From NCBI RefSeq assembly GCF_020172665.1, contig NZ_CP083985.1, forward strand, positions 1,460,891 to 1,517,897: 57,007 bases of DNA, given 5' to 3'. The stretch's first letter is position 1; every line of letters starts with the position of its first letter. This document shows, in pieces, positions 19,256 to 28,013 of the stretch. Below the pieces are notes generated by a model. That model was not told the origin of the DNA and did not search any database. It worked only from the letters and a program-made list of their open reading frames with translations. The position numbers were made by a program, and so were the translations under genes. This DNA is from [Mycobacterium] zoologicum (GTDB lineage Bacteria; Actinomycetota; Actinomycetes; Mycobacteriales; Mycobacteriaceae).

Positions 19256-19620
19256 GCCGGGTCGATGGTAACCAGATATGTTCCGTGTCCGTCGATGACC
19301 AAGCCGTCGACGCCGAATCGCAGGACCTCGTTGACCAGACCACCGTTCTGGTTGCGGTAGTTGATGACGACGGTGTCGATGCCCCGGTAGACGGCCTCGA
19401 CGGCGAAATGCAGATCTGGAATGCGTTGCAGCGCACCGGTCCAGTAGTGGTGCAGGGCGGCTTTGCCGCGGATGGTCCCCGCTGTCTCGGGATACATCTG
19501 GGCGGCCACCGGCGAGGTGAACAGCACGTCGTCGTGGAAGTGCGCCAGGACTGCGTCAACATCGTGGGCGTTCCAGGCATGCACCCAGTCGTGGCTGAAT
19601 GTCGTCGCATCGAGTTCCAC
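19252..19620 (-). CDS. SnoaL/NTF2-like protein
   Basis: 122-aa single-domain NTF2-like fold of the SnoaL/nuclear-transport-factor type, with the pattern HDWVHAWNAHDVDAVLAHF followed by a six-stranded sheet region. No catalytic residues can be assigned. GTG 19620 was chosen because TAAAGT lies exactly 7 nt upstream and the fold starts there; the open frame continues upstream without homology. Its last codons overlap the dinG start by 4 bp, suggesting an operon with the helicase. It is divergent from the YdeI-like gene. Confidence 0.82.
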   Translation of the reverse strand: MELDATTFSHDWVHAWNAHDVDAVLAHFHDDVLFTSPVAAQMYPETAGTIRGKAALHHYWTGALQRIPDLHFAVEAVYRGIDTVVINYRNQNGGLVNEVLRFGVDGLVIDGHGTYLVTIDPA

Positions 19621-19627
19621 TCCGCGG

Positions 19628-19633
19628 ACTTTA
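19628..19633 (-). promoter_or_regulatory. -10 hexamer for SnoaL-like/dinG operon
   Basis: Minus-strand TAAAGT is 7 nt before the GTG at 19620. A second -10 box for the divergent gene lies 45 bp away. Confidence 0.5.
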
Positions 19634-19677
19634 GCGACACCCGCCGCTGCGGCCCAGTCAATTTCCGCCACCGGCGC

Positions 19678-19683
19678 TAGCCT
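19678..19683 (+). promoter_or_regulatory. -10 hexamer for leaderless YdeI-like gene
   Basis: TAGCCT is 6 nt before the ATG at 19690. Confidence 0.55.
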
Positions 19684-19689
19684 GAAGCG

Positions 19690-19953
19690 ATGACCGAGCG
19701 ATTGCCCGGCGGGGCGGTGCACGAACTTCCCGATGACCTGCGTGACGGGCTGACTGTCAGTGCCACGGCCTTGGCTGCTTGGCTCGACATCACGCCGCTG
19801 GCCCGCAACGAATTCATCTGCTGGGTCGAGGATGCCAAGCAGGCCAAAACCCGTGAGCGCCGCATCCGCCGGACCCGTGAGGAACTGGAGGAGGGTATGC
19901 GCCGGCCCTGCTGCTGGCCTGGGTGTAAGCACCGCGAGCGTAACGGTCGCTGA
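19690..19953 (+). CDS. YdeI/OmpD-associated (OmdA) family protein
   Basis: 87-aa protein of the YdeI/OmdA group (bacteriocin-resistance/OmpD-associated family). Characteristic features are DLRDGLTVSATALAAWLDIT, PLARNEFICWVEDAK and a basic helix KTRERRIRRTREELEEG. A C-terminal CCWPGCKHR cluster could bind metal. It has no signal peptide and is probably cytosolic. The function is poorly known. A leaderless promoter supports the ATG. Confidence 0.83.
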   Translation: MTERLPGGAVHELPDDLRDGLTVSATALAAWLDITPLARNEFICWVEDAKQAKTRERRIRRTREELEEGMRRPCCWPGCKHRERNGR

Positions 19954-20017
19954 CCTGATGGTGCGTTCTCCGCCCTGGGACGGCTCGGGGTGAAGGGCCT
20001 CAGACTAGGGGCTGTCG

Positions 20018-22168
20018 CTAAGGCGAGTTGCTGCCGGTGCCGGGATAGCCGGCGATGCCGATCAGCCCGGCCTTACCGCCTGTGCCACCGGCTCCGGTGG
20101 TACCGGTAGCTCCGGCGGGTCCGCCGGCTCCGCCGGCACCGCCATTGCCCAGGAACTGGGCGCCCGCACCGCCATCGCCTCCGTCGCCACCGTTGTCGCC
20201 GGTGGCGCTTGGCAACCGCGCACCGGCTCCACCGGCTCCACCGGCACCGCCGTCACCGAAGAGGCCGCCGCCCTTGCCACCGTCACCGCCTGCCCCGCCG
20301 TTGCTACCGGCGCCACCTGAGTTGATGAACGTGGTGCCGCCGGGACCGCCCGAGCCGCCGTCGCCGCCGTGGCCCGAGATCTGACCGCCGGCTCCGCCGG
20401 CTCCGCCAGCGCCACCGTCGTTGGTCCCACTGCCGCCACCTGAGCCGCCCGCTCCGCCGTCACCGAACCCACCGGTGCTGCCGACCCCGCCAGATCCGCC
20501 GGCCCCGCCGGCGCCCGCGGCGCCGAACGCGCCATCCCCGCCGGCGCCGCCCATGCCCGCCATGACGCCGCCGTTGCCGCCGTTGCCGCCGTCACCGCCG
20601 GTCCCGAACCCGGCGGCACCGCCGAAACCACCGGCACCACCGACGCCAAGCAGCCCGGCGTTGCCTCCGGACCCACCGTTTCCACCTGCGCCGTTGGTCG
20701 TGAACGGTCCGCTGAAGCCACCGGTTCCGCCCGCACCGCCGGTACCGAACAAGCTGCCGCCGGTGCCGCCGGCGCCGCCGTTCCCGCCGACCACATCGAA
20801 CCCCTGGGTTGTGCCGTTGGTGCCGGTTCCAGTACCGCCATTGCCGCCGGCACCGCCGGTACCGAATACCCCCGCCGCGCCGCCGGCGCCGCCGTTGCCG
20901 CCGTCGCCGCCGACACCGGTACCGCCGACGCCACCCTGGCCACCGTCACCGTTCAAGACGGCGCGGCCGCCTTGCCCGCCATCGCCGCCGGCGCCGAGGC
21001 CACCTTGGCCGCCGTTTCCGCCTGCACCAGCGATACCGTCGATCAACCCGGCCTGGCCACCGGTGCCCCCGGTGCCGCCGTCACCGAGAAAGCCGGTACC
21101 GCCGACGCCACCCGCGCCGCCGTTACCGTATGCGCCGGCATCTCCGCCATTTCCGCCGATGCCACCGAGCCGGCCCGAGCTGAATCCTCCGTAGCCGCCG
21201 TTACCGCCGGTGCCGAATAGCCATCCGCCGGTGCCTCCGGAGCCTCCCGCACCGCCGCGTCCGGCGGGGTCGACGCCGGAAGGGGCGGTAGACGTGCCGC
21301 CGCTGCCACCTTGTCCGCCGTTGCCGAGCATCCCGGCGTCCCCGCCATTGCCTCCGGCGCCGCCGTTGAGCACACCCGTGCCGCCCTGGCCACCGGCGGC
21401 ACCAGGCCCGTTGCCGAAGTAGCCGGCGTTACCGCCGTTGCCTCCCTCGCCGCCGACGGTCAGGCCGTTGCCTCCCACGCCGCCGGAACCGCCGGCCCCG
21501 AACATCCCGGCGTCTCCGCCGTTGCCGCCGTTGCCACCGGCGCCTGTCAGTGAATTACCTCCGGCGCCGCCGGCGCCCCCGTTGCCGAACAGCCATCCGC
21601 CGTCGCCGCCGTCTTGCCCGGCGCCGCCGTTCACCCCGGCCGCTCCGGCGCCGCCGTTGCCGATCAAGAACCCGCCATCGCCGAGGTTGCCGAACAGCCC
21701 TGAGCTGCCGAAGATCGAGTCATTGGTTCCGGTGAAGCTGTCGACACCATTGCCGATCAGATCACGCCCGAACAGAAATACCGTGGAAGCGTTGAGGATT
21801 GGGTCCAGCGCAGCCGACAGCGGGCTGTTCAGGTAGTCCTGTGTCAGCGCGTCGACAAAGGGACCGAACGAGGCAGATGCACCCGACAGCATCGACTCCA
21901 GGTCGGCGAAGGGATCGGCTGGCAGTCCCGCGTTGGCCGCCAGTGGGACCGTGTCTGCTCCGCCGTCCATGGCGGTGAGGGGGTCCAAGATCCAATCCCA
22001 CACGTCGGCGTCTGCGTTCGGTGCCGCTGAGCCTGCGAGAAACGCAGCAGTAGCGGCCGCCGGTGCGGCGATGGCCCAAGTGCCTCGTGCTGTCCCGCCG
22101 CGACGGGGTGTTGAAGATCTCTTTGCGCCCTGCCAGCGCCGCTGTTGCCCACCTGAACTTTCAGCCAT
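20018..22168 (-). CDS. Secreted PGRS-repeat protein without PE domain, copy 1
   Basis: 716-aa protein. Residues 1-54 form a long, Arg-rich signal peptide with probable cleavage after ADA54. The mature N-terminus [10 protein letters not shown] begins a roughly 110-residue non-repetitive module ending [18 protein letters not shown] then FGNLGDGGF (residues 134-167). From about residue 168 to the end the protein is GGxGGx repeats of the PGRS type with inserted WLFGNGG/GxFGNGG units. There is no PE domain, so export should be by Sec or Tat rather than an ESX system. The gene follows its paralogue with a 58-bp gap, so the two form an operon. Repeats of this type in PE_PGRS proteins are surface exposed and bind calcium in some cases. 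The function here is unknown. Confidence 0.85.
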   Translation of the reverse strand: MAESSGGQQRRWQGAKRSSTPRRGGTARGTWAIAAPAAATAAFLAGSAAPNADADVWDWILDPLTAMDGGADTVPLAANAGLPADPFADLESMLSGASASFGPFVDALTQDYLNSPLSAALDPILNASTVFLFGRDLIGNGVDSFTGTNDSIFGSSGLFGNLGDGGFLIGNGGAGAAGVNGGAGQDGGDGGWLFGNGGAGGAGGNSLTGAGGNGGNGGDAGMFGAGGSGGVGGNGLTVGGEGGNGGNAGYFGNGPGAAGGQGGTGVLNGGAGGNGGDAGMLGNGGQGGSGGTSTAPSGVDPAGRGGAGGSGGTGGWLFGTGGNGGYGGFSSGRLGGIGGNGGDAGAYGNGGAGGVGGTGFLGDGGTGGTGGQAGLIDGIAGAGGNGGQGGLGAGGDGGQGGRAVLNGDGGQGGVGGTGVGGDGGNGGAGGAAGVFGTGGAGGNGGTGTGTNGTTQGFDVVGGNGGAGGTGGSLFGTGGAGGTGGFSGPFTTNGAGGNGGSGGNAGLLGVGGAGGFGGAAGFGTGGDGGNGGNGGVMAGMGGAGGDGAFGAAGAGGAGGSGGVGSTGGFGDGGAGGSGGGSGTNDGGAGGAGGAGGQISGHGGDGGSGGPGGTTFINSGGAGSNGGAGGDGGKGGGLFGDGGAGGAGGAGARLPSATGDNGGDGGDGGAGAQFLGNGGAGGAGGPAGATGTTGAGGTGGKAGLIGIAGYPGTGSNSP
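21662..21835 (-). repeat. Conserved PGRS-anchor block, copy in PGRS protein 1
   Basis: Encodes 58 residues (112-169 of the protein) that differ at only four positions from the block at 23718-23891 in the neighbouring paralogue. The DNA is also highly similar, in contrast with the diverged leader and the following repeats. Confidence 0.85.
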
Positions 22169-22226
22169 GCCCGCCGCAACCCTTCTGTGACATCAAAACC
22201 CAATAACAACTTGACGAGCGAGCCGG

Positions 22227-24227
22227 CTAGATTCCGCCGGCGCTTTGACCGCCTGCACCGCCCGCACCGCCTGCACCGCCGTCAGCGCCGGTGGGGGTGG
22301 CGCCAGGTGTCCCGGCCTCTCCGGAACCGCCGGGTTCACCCGCACCGGTTCCGCCGCTCCCGCCGCTGCCTCCCAGTCCGCCGGTGCCGCCTTGGCCGCC
22401 CGAAGCGGTTGCACTGCCCCCGGCCCCGCCTGCCCCGCCTGCTCCGCCTGCCCCACCGCCAGATGTACCGTCAGCGCCCTGGCCGCCGGCCCCACCGGCT
22501 CCGCCATCAGCGCCTTGCTGCAATCCGGTGCCGCCGGTGCCGCCTGCACCGCCGGTGCCGCCCGGGCCACCCACGCTGATACCGCTGGTCGAAGTGCCGC
22601 CGTCACCGCCGGAGCCCCCGGCACCGCCCGAGACGCCGGGACCACCGCTGCCGCCCGCCCCGCCTGCGCCGCCTTCACCACCGCGGCCGACGAGCTCCCC
22701 GGTGGCGTTGCCTCCGTTGCCGCCGTCCCCGCCGGCTCCGGCGGTTTGGCTGCCGGTACCGCCACTGCCTCCGGCCCCACCGTTTCCGCCGCCGCCGACA
22801 GTGCTAGCGGAGGTACCGCCGAGGCCGCCGTCCCCACCATTCCCGCCGACTACGCCTGCTCCGCCAGCCCCGCCGGCCCCGCCGTCGCCGGAAACGGCGC
22901 CAGCTCCGCCGGTTCCGCCGGTTCCGCCGGTTCCGCCGAAGATGTCGCCCGTACCGCCCGAGCCGCCGACTCCGCCGGCACCGCCATTGCCGTCGGCTCC
23001 GGTAAGACCCGTGGAACCGCTCGCTCCGCCGGTACCGGCCGCGCCGAAGAAGCCTGTCGCGCCGCCGAGGCCGCCGACGCCTCCGATCCCGCCGGCACCG
23101 CCGAGGCCGCCATCGCCACCGGTTCCGCCGGCACCGCCAGAACCACCGTTGACGGTGGTGCCGCCGTCGGCGCCCGCCCCGCCGGCCCCGCCTAAGCCGC
23201 CGGCGCCGCCAGCTCCGCCCAGACCACCGGCACCGCCCACACCTCCTGCTCCGCCGTCACCGACGAGTGTCCCGCCCTTACCGCCCGCCCCACCGATTCC
23301 TCCGGATCCGGCCGCACCGCCTGCTGTCCCGTCGCCGGCAGATCGACCGGCGCCGCCCAGCCCATCGTTGACACCCAGAACGCCTTTCGCGCCAGCTGCT
23401 CCGGCTGCCCCGGGTGTCCCGTGCGTGCCGGTCGCGCCGTTCCCTCCGGCGCCACCGGTGCCACCGTTGCCGAACAACCCGGCGTCGCCGCCGAGGCCAC
23501 CGGTCCCGGCTGCCGCGGCGCCTATCCCAGTTCCGCCGATCCCGCCGGCACCACCGCTACCGAAGAGCCAGCCACCATCGCCGCCGTCTCCGCCCTGGCC
23601 ACCGGCCGAGCCCATGCCGCCGACGCCGCCGTCTCCGATCATCCCGGCGGAACCGCCAGCCATACCGGCGCCGGCGTCGACGCCGGCCGTCCCGGCTGCG
23701 CCGCTACCGCCGTTGCCGAGCAGGAACCCGCCGTCACCGAGGTTGCCGAACAGCCCCGAGCTGCCGAAGATCGAGTCGTTGGTTCCGGTGAAGCTGTCGA
23801 CGCCGTTGCCGATCAGATCCCGCCCGAACAGGAACACAGTGGGCGCGTTGAGGATCGGGTCGAGGGCCGCCCCGAGCGGGCTATTGATGTAGGCCTGCGC
23901 GAACCCGATCGTCGCCGTATTGAGAGAGTTGACTACGCCGACTAATACTGAATCGAGGTCGGGCAGCGGACCGTCGATCAACCCGCTGCCCTCAGCGTCG
24001 GCCGGTCCGGCGTCGGCCAGATTCATCATGGGAGTGAGCAGCGGGTCAAGAATCCAGTCCCATTCGTCTGCATGCGCGGTAGCAGCGCCCAGGCCGGGGA
24101 GTAACACAGCCGCAGCCACTGCGGCCGGTACGGCACCGCGCCCGAAGACCTGTGCCCGGTCCCGTCGGCGCGGTCTACCGGGCGCACCAGCTGACCGCTG
24201 TTCTCCCTGGCGTGAACCCTCGGTCAT
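22227..24227 (-). CDS. Secreted PGRS-repeat protein without PE domain, copy 2
   Basis: 666-aa paralogue of the following gene and first in the operon. The N-terminus contains [16 protein letters not shown] followed by a hydrophobic core and cleavage after AHA53. The mature start is [10 protein letters not shown]. The non-repetitive module carries [15 protein letters not shown] and [18 protein letters not shown], then about 490 residues of GGxGGx repeats. An AAGGTGG ribosome binding site precedes the ATG at 24227. No PE, PPE or lipobox is present. The divergent neighbour is a PucR-type regulator, a candidate controller. Codon use in the repeat region is extremely GC-rich. Confidence 0.85.
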   Translation of the reverse strand: MTEGSRQGEQRSAGAPGRPRRRDRAQVFGRGAVPAAVAAAVLLPGLGAATAHADEWDWILDPLLTPMMNLADAGPADAEGSGLIDGPLPDLDSVLVGVVNSLNTATIGFAQAYINSPLGAALDPILNAPTVFLFGRDLIGNGVDSFTGTNDSIFGSSGLFGNLGDGGFLLGNGGSGAAGTAGVDAGAGMAGGSAGMIGDGGVGGMGSAGGQGGDGGDGGWLFGSGGAGGIGGTGIGAAAAGTGGLGGDAGLFGNGGTGGAGGNGATGTHGTPGAAGAAGAKGVLGVNDGLGGAGRSAGDGTAGGAAGSGGIGGAGGKGGTLVGDGGAGGVGGAGGLGGAGGAGGLGGAGGAGADGGTTVNGGSGGAGGTGGDGGLGGAGGIGGVGGLGGATGFFGAAGTGGASGSTGLTGADGNGGAGGVGGSGGTGDIFGGTGGTGGTGGAGAVSGDGGAGGAGGAGVVGGNGGDGGLGGTSASTVGGGGNGGAGGSGGTGSQTAGAGGDGGNGGNATGELVGRGGEGGAGGAGGSGGPGVSGGAGGSGGDGGTSTSGISVGGPGGTGGAGGTGGTGLQQGADGGAGGAGGQGADGTSGGGAGGAGGAGGAGGSATASGGQGGTGGLGGSGGSGGTGAGEPGGSGEAGTPGATPTGADGGAGGAGGAGGQSAGGI
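23718..23891 (-). repeat. Conserved PGRS-anchor block, copy in PGRS protein 2
   Basis: Second copy of the 174-bp block at 21662-21835. 54 of 58 encoded residues are identical. It sits at the same position (residues 113-170) in the paralogue. Confidence 0.85.
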
Positions 24228-24404
24228 CCCGCCCCACCTTCCCTGAAATCAACGACAACCTCTGAATCGCATGTGTCATTGCGAATGCTCGATCACATAT
24301 TTGATGTGCGATGAATGAGAACTTCGTTAAACTTCTCGGAATCAATGATCTACAACTCGGCGCCGCGGGAACAAGGGCGATTTTCACCAAGATCGCTTGG
24401 ATTT

Positions 24405-24419
24405 AGTGCAGAGTGCACT
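24405..24419. promoter_or_regulatory. Operator candidate upstream of pucR-like gene
   Basis: AGTGCA-GAG-TGCACT is a 6-bp-arm palindrome. The 13-bp core GTGCAGAGTGCAC recurs exactly upstream of vapB. The centre (24412) is 30 bp before the predicted leaderless ATG at 24442, covering the -35 region. Confidence 0.65.
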
Positions 24420-24428
24420 TCTGCGGCT

Positions 24429-24434
24429 TAGGCT
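24429..24434 (+). promoter_or_regulatory. -10 hexamer for leaderless pucR-like gene
   Basis: TAGGCT is 7 nt before the ATG at 24442. Its distance from the upstream palindrome is nearly the same as at the vapB promoter. Confidence 0.5.
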
Positions 24435-24441
24435 CATGCAA

Positions 24442-25665
24442 ATGAACTGGGTCCGACCATCGGAGCGAGTGCGCGAGCTGATTCGACAGGGAGCCCAGCT
24501 CGCTGTCAGCGGTTCTAAGGAGTTGCTCGCCAAGCTCGATGAAGCCACACTCTCCTCGCCCTATATGAGGAAGATCGCAGATGACCCGGTCCTTGCCGAG
24601 GCGATCCGGCGGTGCAATCGGTCGAACCAACTGCATTGGGTCGCCGCCAATATCAGCCATCCCGGTGAGCAGGTACCTCCCAACGTCGGGGCCGAATCAC
24701 TCGTCGTCGTTCGCTATCTCATTCGGCGCGGGATGGATGAGTCCGCTGTGGTGGATCTGTATCGAATCGGGCAGAACGTGGCATGGCGAGGCTGGATGCG
24801 AACCGTGTCCGGCCTAACGGCAGACGTTGGTGAACAACAAGAACTGTTGGACGTGTCCGCGCGTTCGATCTCGTTATTCATTGACGAGACGATCGCCGGG
24901 ATCTACCAGCAGATGCAGGCAGAACGCGACGATCTCACCCGTGGTACAAATGCCGACCGCCGGCAGGTGGTGGCATTGATACTCGATGGGGCGCCGATCG
25001 CCCAGCAGCACGCCGAAGACCGACTTGGCTATCAACTGGGCCAGCACCACACCGGAGCGGTGGTTTGGAGCGACGAATCGAGCACTGATCTATCCGACCT
25101 GGACCGTGCCACCGATGCGTTGTTGCGTACCGCCAGTGGTCCTCGCCCGCTGGCGGTACCGGCCAGTGCAGCCACTCGGTGGGTGTGGTTGCCGGGTGCG
25201 GCCGGCCCCAACTTGTCGGATATCGCCACCGAGGTGGCCCAGTTGCCTGCCGTGCGGATCGCGGTCGGACCCACAGCGGTCGGGGTGGAGGGGTTTCGGC
25301 GGAGCCATCTCGATGCGATCAACACCCAGCGGATGATGGCTCGGTTAAGTTCGGTTCAACGGGTTGTCAGCTACAACGATGTCGAACTGATCGCGCTGAT
25401 CACGGCCGATCCGGAACGAGCGGACCGATTTGTCAAGCACACGCTGGGCGACTTCGCGAACGCGGACGTCGAACTTCAGCAGGCCGTCTTGACCTTCGTC
25501 CATGAGCAGTGCAATGCCTCGCGAGCAGCGGGGCGGCTATTCACGCATCGGAATACGTTGCTGCGCAGGATTGCTCGTGCCAACGAGCTGCTCCCGCAAC
25601 CCTTGGAACGTGCCAGTGTGCACATCGCGATGGCGTTGGAAACCCTTAGTTGGCGCGGCGCCTGA
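24442..25665 (+). CDS. PucR/CdaR-type transcriptional regulator
   Basis: 407-aa regulator. Residues about 1-160 are a helical RsbRD-like N-terminal domain, about 165-290 a GGDEF-like CdaR domain, and the C-terminus a PucR helix-turn-helix (AAGRLFTHRNTLLRRIARANELL, given here as two overlapping halves AAGRLFTHRNTLL and RRIARANELL). ATG 24442 was chosen because a -10 box is 7 nt upstream and because the operator palindrome would otherwise lie inside the gene; TTG 24397 and ATG 24436 are alternatives. It is divergent from the PGRS operon and is followed 39 bp later by vapBC. The ligand is unknown. Confidence 0.85.
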   Translation: MNWVRPSERVRELIRQGAQLAVSGSKELLAKLDEATLSSPYMRKIADDPVLAEAIRRCNRSNQLHWVAANISHPGEQVPPNVGAESLVVVRYLIRRGMDESAVVDLYRIGQNVAWRGWMRTVSGLTADVGEQQELLDVSARSISLFIDETIAGIYQQMQAERDDLTRGTNADRRQVVALILDGAPIAQQHAEDRLGYQLGQHHTGAVVWSDESSTDLSDLDRATDALLRTASGPRPLAVPASAATRWVWLPGAAGPNLSDIATEVAQLPAVRIAVGPTAVGVEGFRRSHLDAINTQRMMARLSSVQRVVSYNDVELIALITADPERADRFVKHTLGDFANADVELQQAVLTFVHEQCNASRAAGRLFTHRNTLLRRIARANELLPQPLERASVHIAMALETLSWRGA

Positions 25666-25666
25666 T

Positions 25667-25683
25667 GGGTGCAGAGTGCACCC
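25667..25683. promoter_or_regulatory. Operator candidate upstream of vapBC
   Basis: GGGTGCA-GAG-TGCACCC is a 7-bp-arm palindrome starting 1 bp after the pucR stop codon. It shares the exact 13-bp core with the site at 24405. Its centre (25675) is 30 bp before the vapB ATG, overlapping the -35 region. Autorepression by the VapBC complex is usual for this family; control by the PucR-type protein is the alternative. Confidence 0.68.
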
Positions 25684-25692
25684 AGTAGTCGG

Positions 25693-25698
25693 TACGAT
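25693..25698 (+). promoter_or_regulatory. -10 hexamer for leaderless vapBC
   Basis: TACGAT is 6 nt before the vapB ATG at 25705. Confidence 0.6.
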
Positions 25699-25704
25699 TG
25701 TGCG

Positions 25705-25947
25705 ATGCCGAAGATCATGCACATTCGGGACGTTCCCGATGAGGTCCACGCCGCACTGGTCCAGGCCGCCGATGCGCAGGGCCTTTCGTTGACCAGGTAC
25801 CTCCAGCGTGAATTGGAGCACCTGGCCAAGCGGGATCAAGTGGTGCGGCACAACGCGGCCATCATTCGCCGCACGCAGCGCGCGGTGGGGGACCGGGCCG
25901 GCCGCGACACGATCTTGTCGGTGCTGCACGAGGGGCGCGGTGAGTGA
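25705..25947 (+). CDS. vapB: VapB/FitA-type ribbon-helix-helix antitoxin
   Basis: 80-aa antitoxin. The N-terminal MPKIMHIRDVPDEVHAALVQ followed by AADAQGLSLTRYLQRELE is a ribbon-helix-helix DNA-binding domain of the FitA/VapB type. The C-terminal 35 residues should wrap the toxin. Its stop overlaps the toxin GTG by 4 bp. The expected roles are neutralising the PIN-domain RNase and binding the palindrome just upstream. Confidence 0.88.
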   Translation: MPKIMHIRDVPDEVHAALVQAADAQGLSLTRYLQRELEHLAKRDQVVRHNAAIIRRTQRAVGDRAGRDTILSVLHEGRGE

Positions 25948-26321
25948 AGGTCGTCGACGCCGGAGTGGTGGTGGAACTGCTCGTCGGCGGACTTGATCCG
26001 CAGCGGCTCGGGCACGAAGAACTAGCCGCTCCGCACCTCGTCGACAGCGAAGTCACTCACGTGCTCCGCGGACTCGCCCGGCGAGGCGTCATCGACGCGG
26101 AACAAGGCGGTCTGGCGATGGAGGGTTTCATGCGGCTGACACTGACCAGGTTCCCGGCTGATGGGCTGCGGCCGAGGATGTGGGAGCTGCGGGACAACCT
26201 CAGCGCTTATGACGCCACGTTCGTGGCGCTGGCCGAATTGACCGACGCCACCGCACTGCTCACCACCGACGCACGACTGGCGAACGCGCCCGGACCGCGG
26301 TGTCGCATCGAGTTGTTGTAG
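25944..26321 (+). CDS. vapC: VapC PIN-domain ribonuclease toxin
   Basis: 125-aa PIN-domain RNase. The acidic active-site residues are visible: Asp in MKVVDAGVVVELL, Glu in HLVDSEVTHVLRG, Asp in NLSAYDATFVALAE and Asp in LLTTDARLA. All four expected carboxylates are intact, so the toxin is probably active. GTG 25944 overlaps vapB by 4 bp. The RNA target cannot be predicted. The gene converges on pncB with a 16-bp gap. Confidence 0.9.
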   Translation: MKVVDAGVVVELLVGGLDPQRLGHEELAAPHLVDSEVTHVLRGLARRGVIDAEQGGLAMEGFMRLTLTRFPADGLRPRMWELRDNLSAYDATFVALAELTDATALLTTDARLANAPGPRCRIELL

Positions 26322-26337
26322 TCCATCGGCGTTCGAG

Positions 26338-27636
26338 CTAGGAGATGCGACGGGTTTCGATCGCCGGCTCGCCGTTCGCCAGCTTCAGCCCCTCCCAGGG
26401 CAGGCTGTGCAGCCCCGCCGCAACCCGGTCGCGCGCCGCAGCCAGCGCCTCGGCGCCGGTGGCCACCACCACGTCGCCGCCGCGCACCATCACCACCGAC
26501 AGCGCGCGGGCCGGACCGTCCACCGCGGGCGGGTGCCCGGCCGGGTGGACGACCTCCTCGATGACGGTGCCGCTGGGACGCGAGACCCGCAGCGCCTGCT
26601 TGGGTCCGCCCGAGGACTGCTTGTTGACGCTGCGTTTGTGCACCGCCACACCGTCTACGTCGACCAGCTTGTAGACGAAGCCGGCCGTCGGCGCGCCCGA
26701 GCCGGTCACCAGGGAGGTTCCCACGCCGTAGCTGTCCACCGGTGCGGCCCGCAGCGCCGCGATGGCGAACTCGTCGAGATCGCCGGAGACCACGATCTGG
26801 GTGCCGGTGGCGCCCAGCCTGTCCAGCTGGTCACGGACCTGATGGGCCAACACGGCCAACTCGCCGGAGTCGATGCGGACCGCGCCCAGCCCCGGCCCGG
26901 CCACTTCGACCGCGTTGGCTACCCCGGTGGCCACGTCATAGGTGTCCACCAGCAGGGTGGTGCCGACGCCCTGCGCGGCGACCTGGGCGCGAAACGCCGC
27001 GAGCTCGCCGTCGGCGCCGGTGTGCAACAAGGTGAAGGCGTGCGCGCTGGTGCCCAGCACCGGCACGCCGAAACGCTTGTGTGCCTCCAGATTCGACGTC
27101 CCGGCGAAGCCTGCCAGGTAGGCGGCGCGCGCTGCGGCGACCGCGGCCTGCTCGTGGGTGCGGCGCGACCCCATCTCGATCAGTGGCCGGCCGCCGGCGG
27201 CGCTGACCATCCGGGCCGCCGCCGAGGCGATCGCGGTGTCGTGATTGAAGATCGACAGCGCCAGGGTCTCCAGCACGACGCACTCGGCGAAGCTGCCACG
27301 CACACTGAGAACCGGGGAGCCGGGGAAGTACAGCTCACCTTCCGGGTAGCCCTCGACGTCGCCGCGGAATCGGAAATCCGCCAGGAAAGCCAGCGTCTCG
27401 GGGTCCAGGAACTCCGAGCACAGGCCCAGCGCCGCGTCGTCGAAGCCGAAGTCGGGCAGGACGGCCAGGAACCGGTCGGTGCCGGCGACCACTCCGTAGC
27501 GTCGGCCCGCGGGGAGCCGGCGGGCGAACAGTTCGAAGGTCGTGGGGCGGTGCGCCGTGCCGTCGCGCAGGGCCGCGGCCAGCATGGTCAGCTCGTATTT
27601 GTCGGTGAGCAGCCCGCCGCGCCTCATGTCGTGCAC
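26338..27636 (-). CDS. pncB: Nicotinate phosphoribosyltransferase
   Basis: 432-aa enzyme that converts nicotinate and PRPP to nicotinate mononucleotide with ATP use, the salvage entry to NAD. Motifs include [38 protein letters not shown], the substrate-binding [12 protein letters not shown] and [12 protein letters not shown]. It corresponds to Rv1330c. GTG 27636 is supported by TACCGT 6 nt upstream; ATG 27627 is the alternative. It is divergent from clpS, as in M. tuberculosis. Confidence 0.94.
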   Translation of the reverse strand: MHDMRRGGLLTDKYELTMLAAALRDGTAHRPTTFELFARRLPAGRRYGVVAGTDRFLAVLPDFGFDDAALGLCSEFLDPETLAFLADFRFRGDVEGYPEGELYFPGSPVLSVRGSFAECVVLETLALSIFNHDTAIASAAARMVSAAGGRPLIEMGSRRTHEQAAVAAARAAYLAGFAGTSNLEAHKRFGVPVLGTSAHAFTLLHTGADGELAAFRAQVAAQGVGTTLLVDTYDVATGVANAVEVAGPGLGAVRIDSGELAVLAHQVRDQLDRLGATGTQIVVSGDLDEFAIAALRAAPVDSYGVGTSLVTGSGAPTAGFVYKLVDVDGVAVHKRSVNKQSSGGPKQALRVSRPSGTVIEEVVHPAGHPPAVDGPARALSVVMVRGGDVVVATGAEALAAARDRVAAGLHSLPWEGLKLANGEPAIETRRIS

Positions 27637-27642
27637 ACGCCA

Positions 27643-27648
27643 ACGGTA
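27643..27648 (-). promoter_or_regulatory. -10 hexamer for leaderless pncB
   Basis: Minus-strand TACCGT is 6 nt before the GTG at 27636. Confidence 0.5.
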
Positions 27649-27670
27649 TCGGGACGCCGACTCGACTCGG

Positions 27671-27676
27671 TATCCT
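27671..27676 (+). promoter_or_regulatory. -10 hexamer for clpS
   Basis: TATCCT is 7 nt before the clpS ATG. The intervening GAGGGG could also serve as a ribosome binding site for a longer transcript. Confidence 0.5.
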
Positions 27677-27683
27677 GAGGGGC

Positions 27684-27983
27684 ATGGCCGCGTCCGCCCC
27701 GATGTCGACACCCGTGCGGGAACGCGATGCCGACGTCGCCGAGGAGACCGCCTCACCGTGGGTGACCATCGTCTGGGACGACCCGGTCAATCTGATGACC
27801 TACGTGACCTACATCCTGCAGAAGCTGTTCGGTTACAGCGAGCCGCACGCCACCAAACTGATGCTGCAGGTCCACCACGAGGGTAAGGCCGTGGTGTCGG
27901 CGGGAAGCCGGGAGTCGATGGAGATCGATGTGTCCAAACTGCATGCCGCCGGGTTGTGGGCGACCATGCAGCAGGACCGTTGA
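27684..27983 (+). CDS. clpS: ClpS, N-degron adaptor of the ClpCP protease
   Basis: 99-aa adaptor that binds proteins with bulky N-terminal residues and passes them to ClpC1P1P2. The family core is complete: [20 protein letters not shown] with the Asp-Asp/Asn N-degron-binding site, [23 protein letters not shown] split here as [13 protein letters not shown] and [10 protein letters not shown]. The N-terminal 30 residues are a flexible Clp-contacting arm. It is the Rv1331 homologue, leading a long same-strand gene run. Confidence 0.95.
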   Translation: MAASAPMSTPVRERDADVAEETASPWVTIVWDDPVNLMTYVTYILQKLFGYSEPHATKLMLQVHHEGKAVVSAGSRESMEIDVSKLHAAGLWATMQQDR

Positions 27984-28013
27984 GACGTCAGCCGAAGGGG
28001 ACCGGGCCGAACC

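Noticed and set aside
22291..23892. Long plus-strand frames rich in PPAPP opposite the PGRS genes
   Set aside because: They are the antisense reading of GGxGGx repeats, have no start signals, and the minus-strand frames have signal peptides and ribosome binding sites.
20018..24227. CRISPR-like array in the repetitive region
   Set aside because: Repeats are short, degenerate, in frame and coding; there are no regular unique spacers and no cas genes.
24294..24308. CACAT-N5-ATGTG inverted repeat in the PGRS-pucR intergenic gap
   Set aside because: Arms of 5 bp in an AT-richer stretch are easily found by chance, and there is no second copy in the window.
24397..24441. TTG 24397 or ATG 24436 as the PucR-type gene start
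   Set aside because: The TTG would put the palindrome inside the gene. The ATG at 24436 is only 1 nt after the TAGGCT box; 24442 gives correct spacing and matches the vapB promoter geometry.
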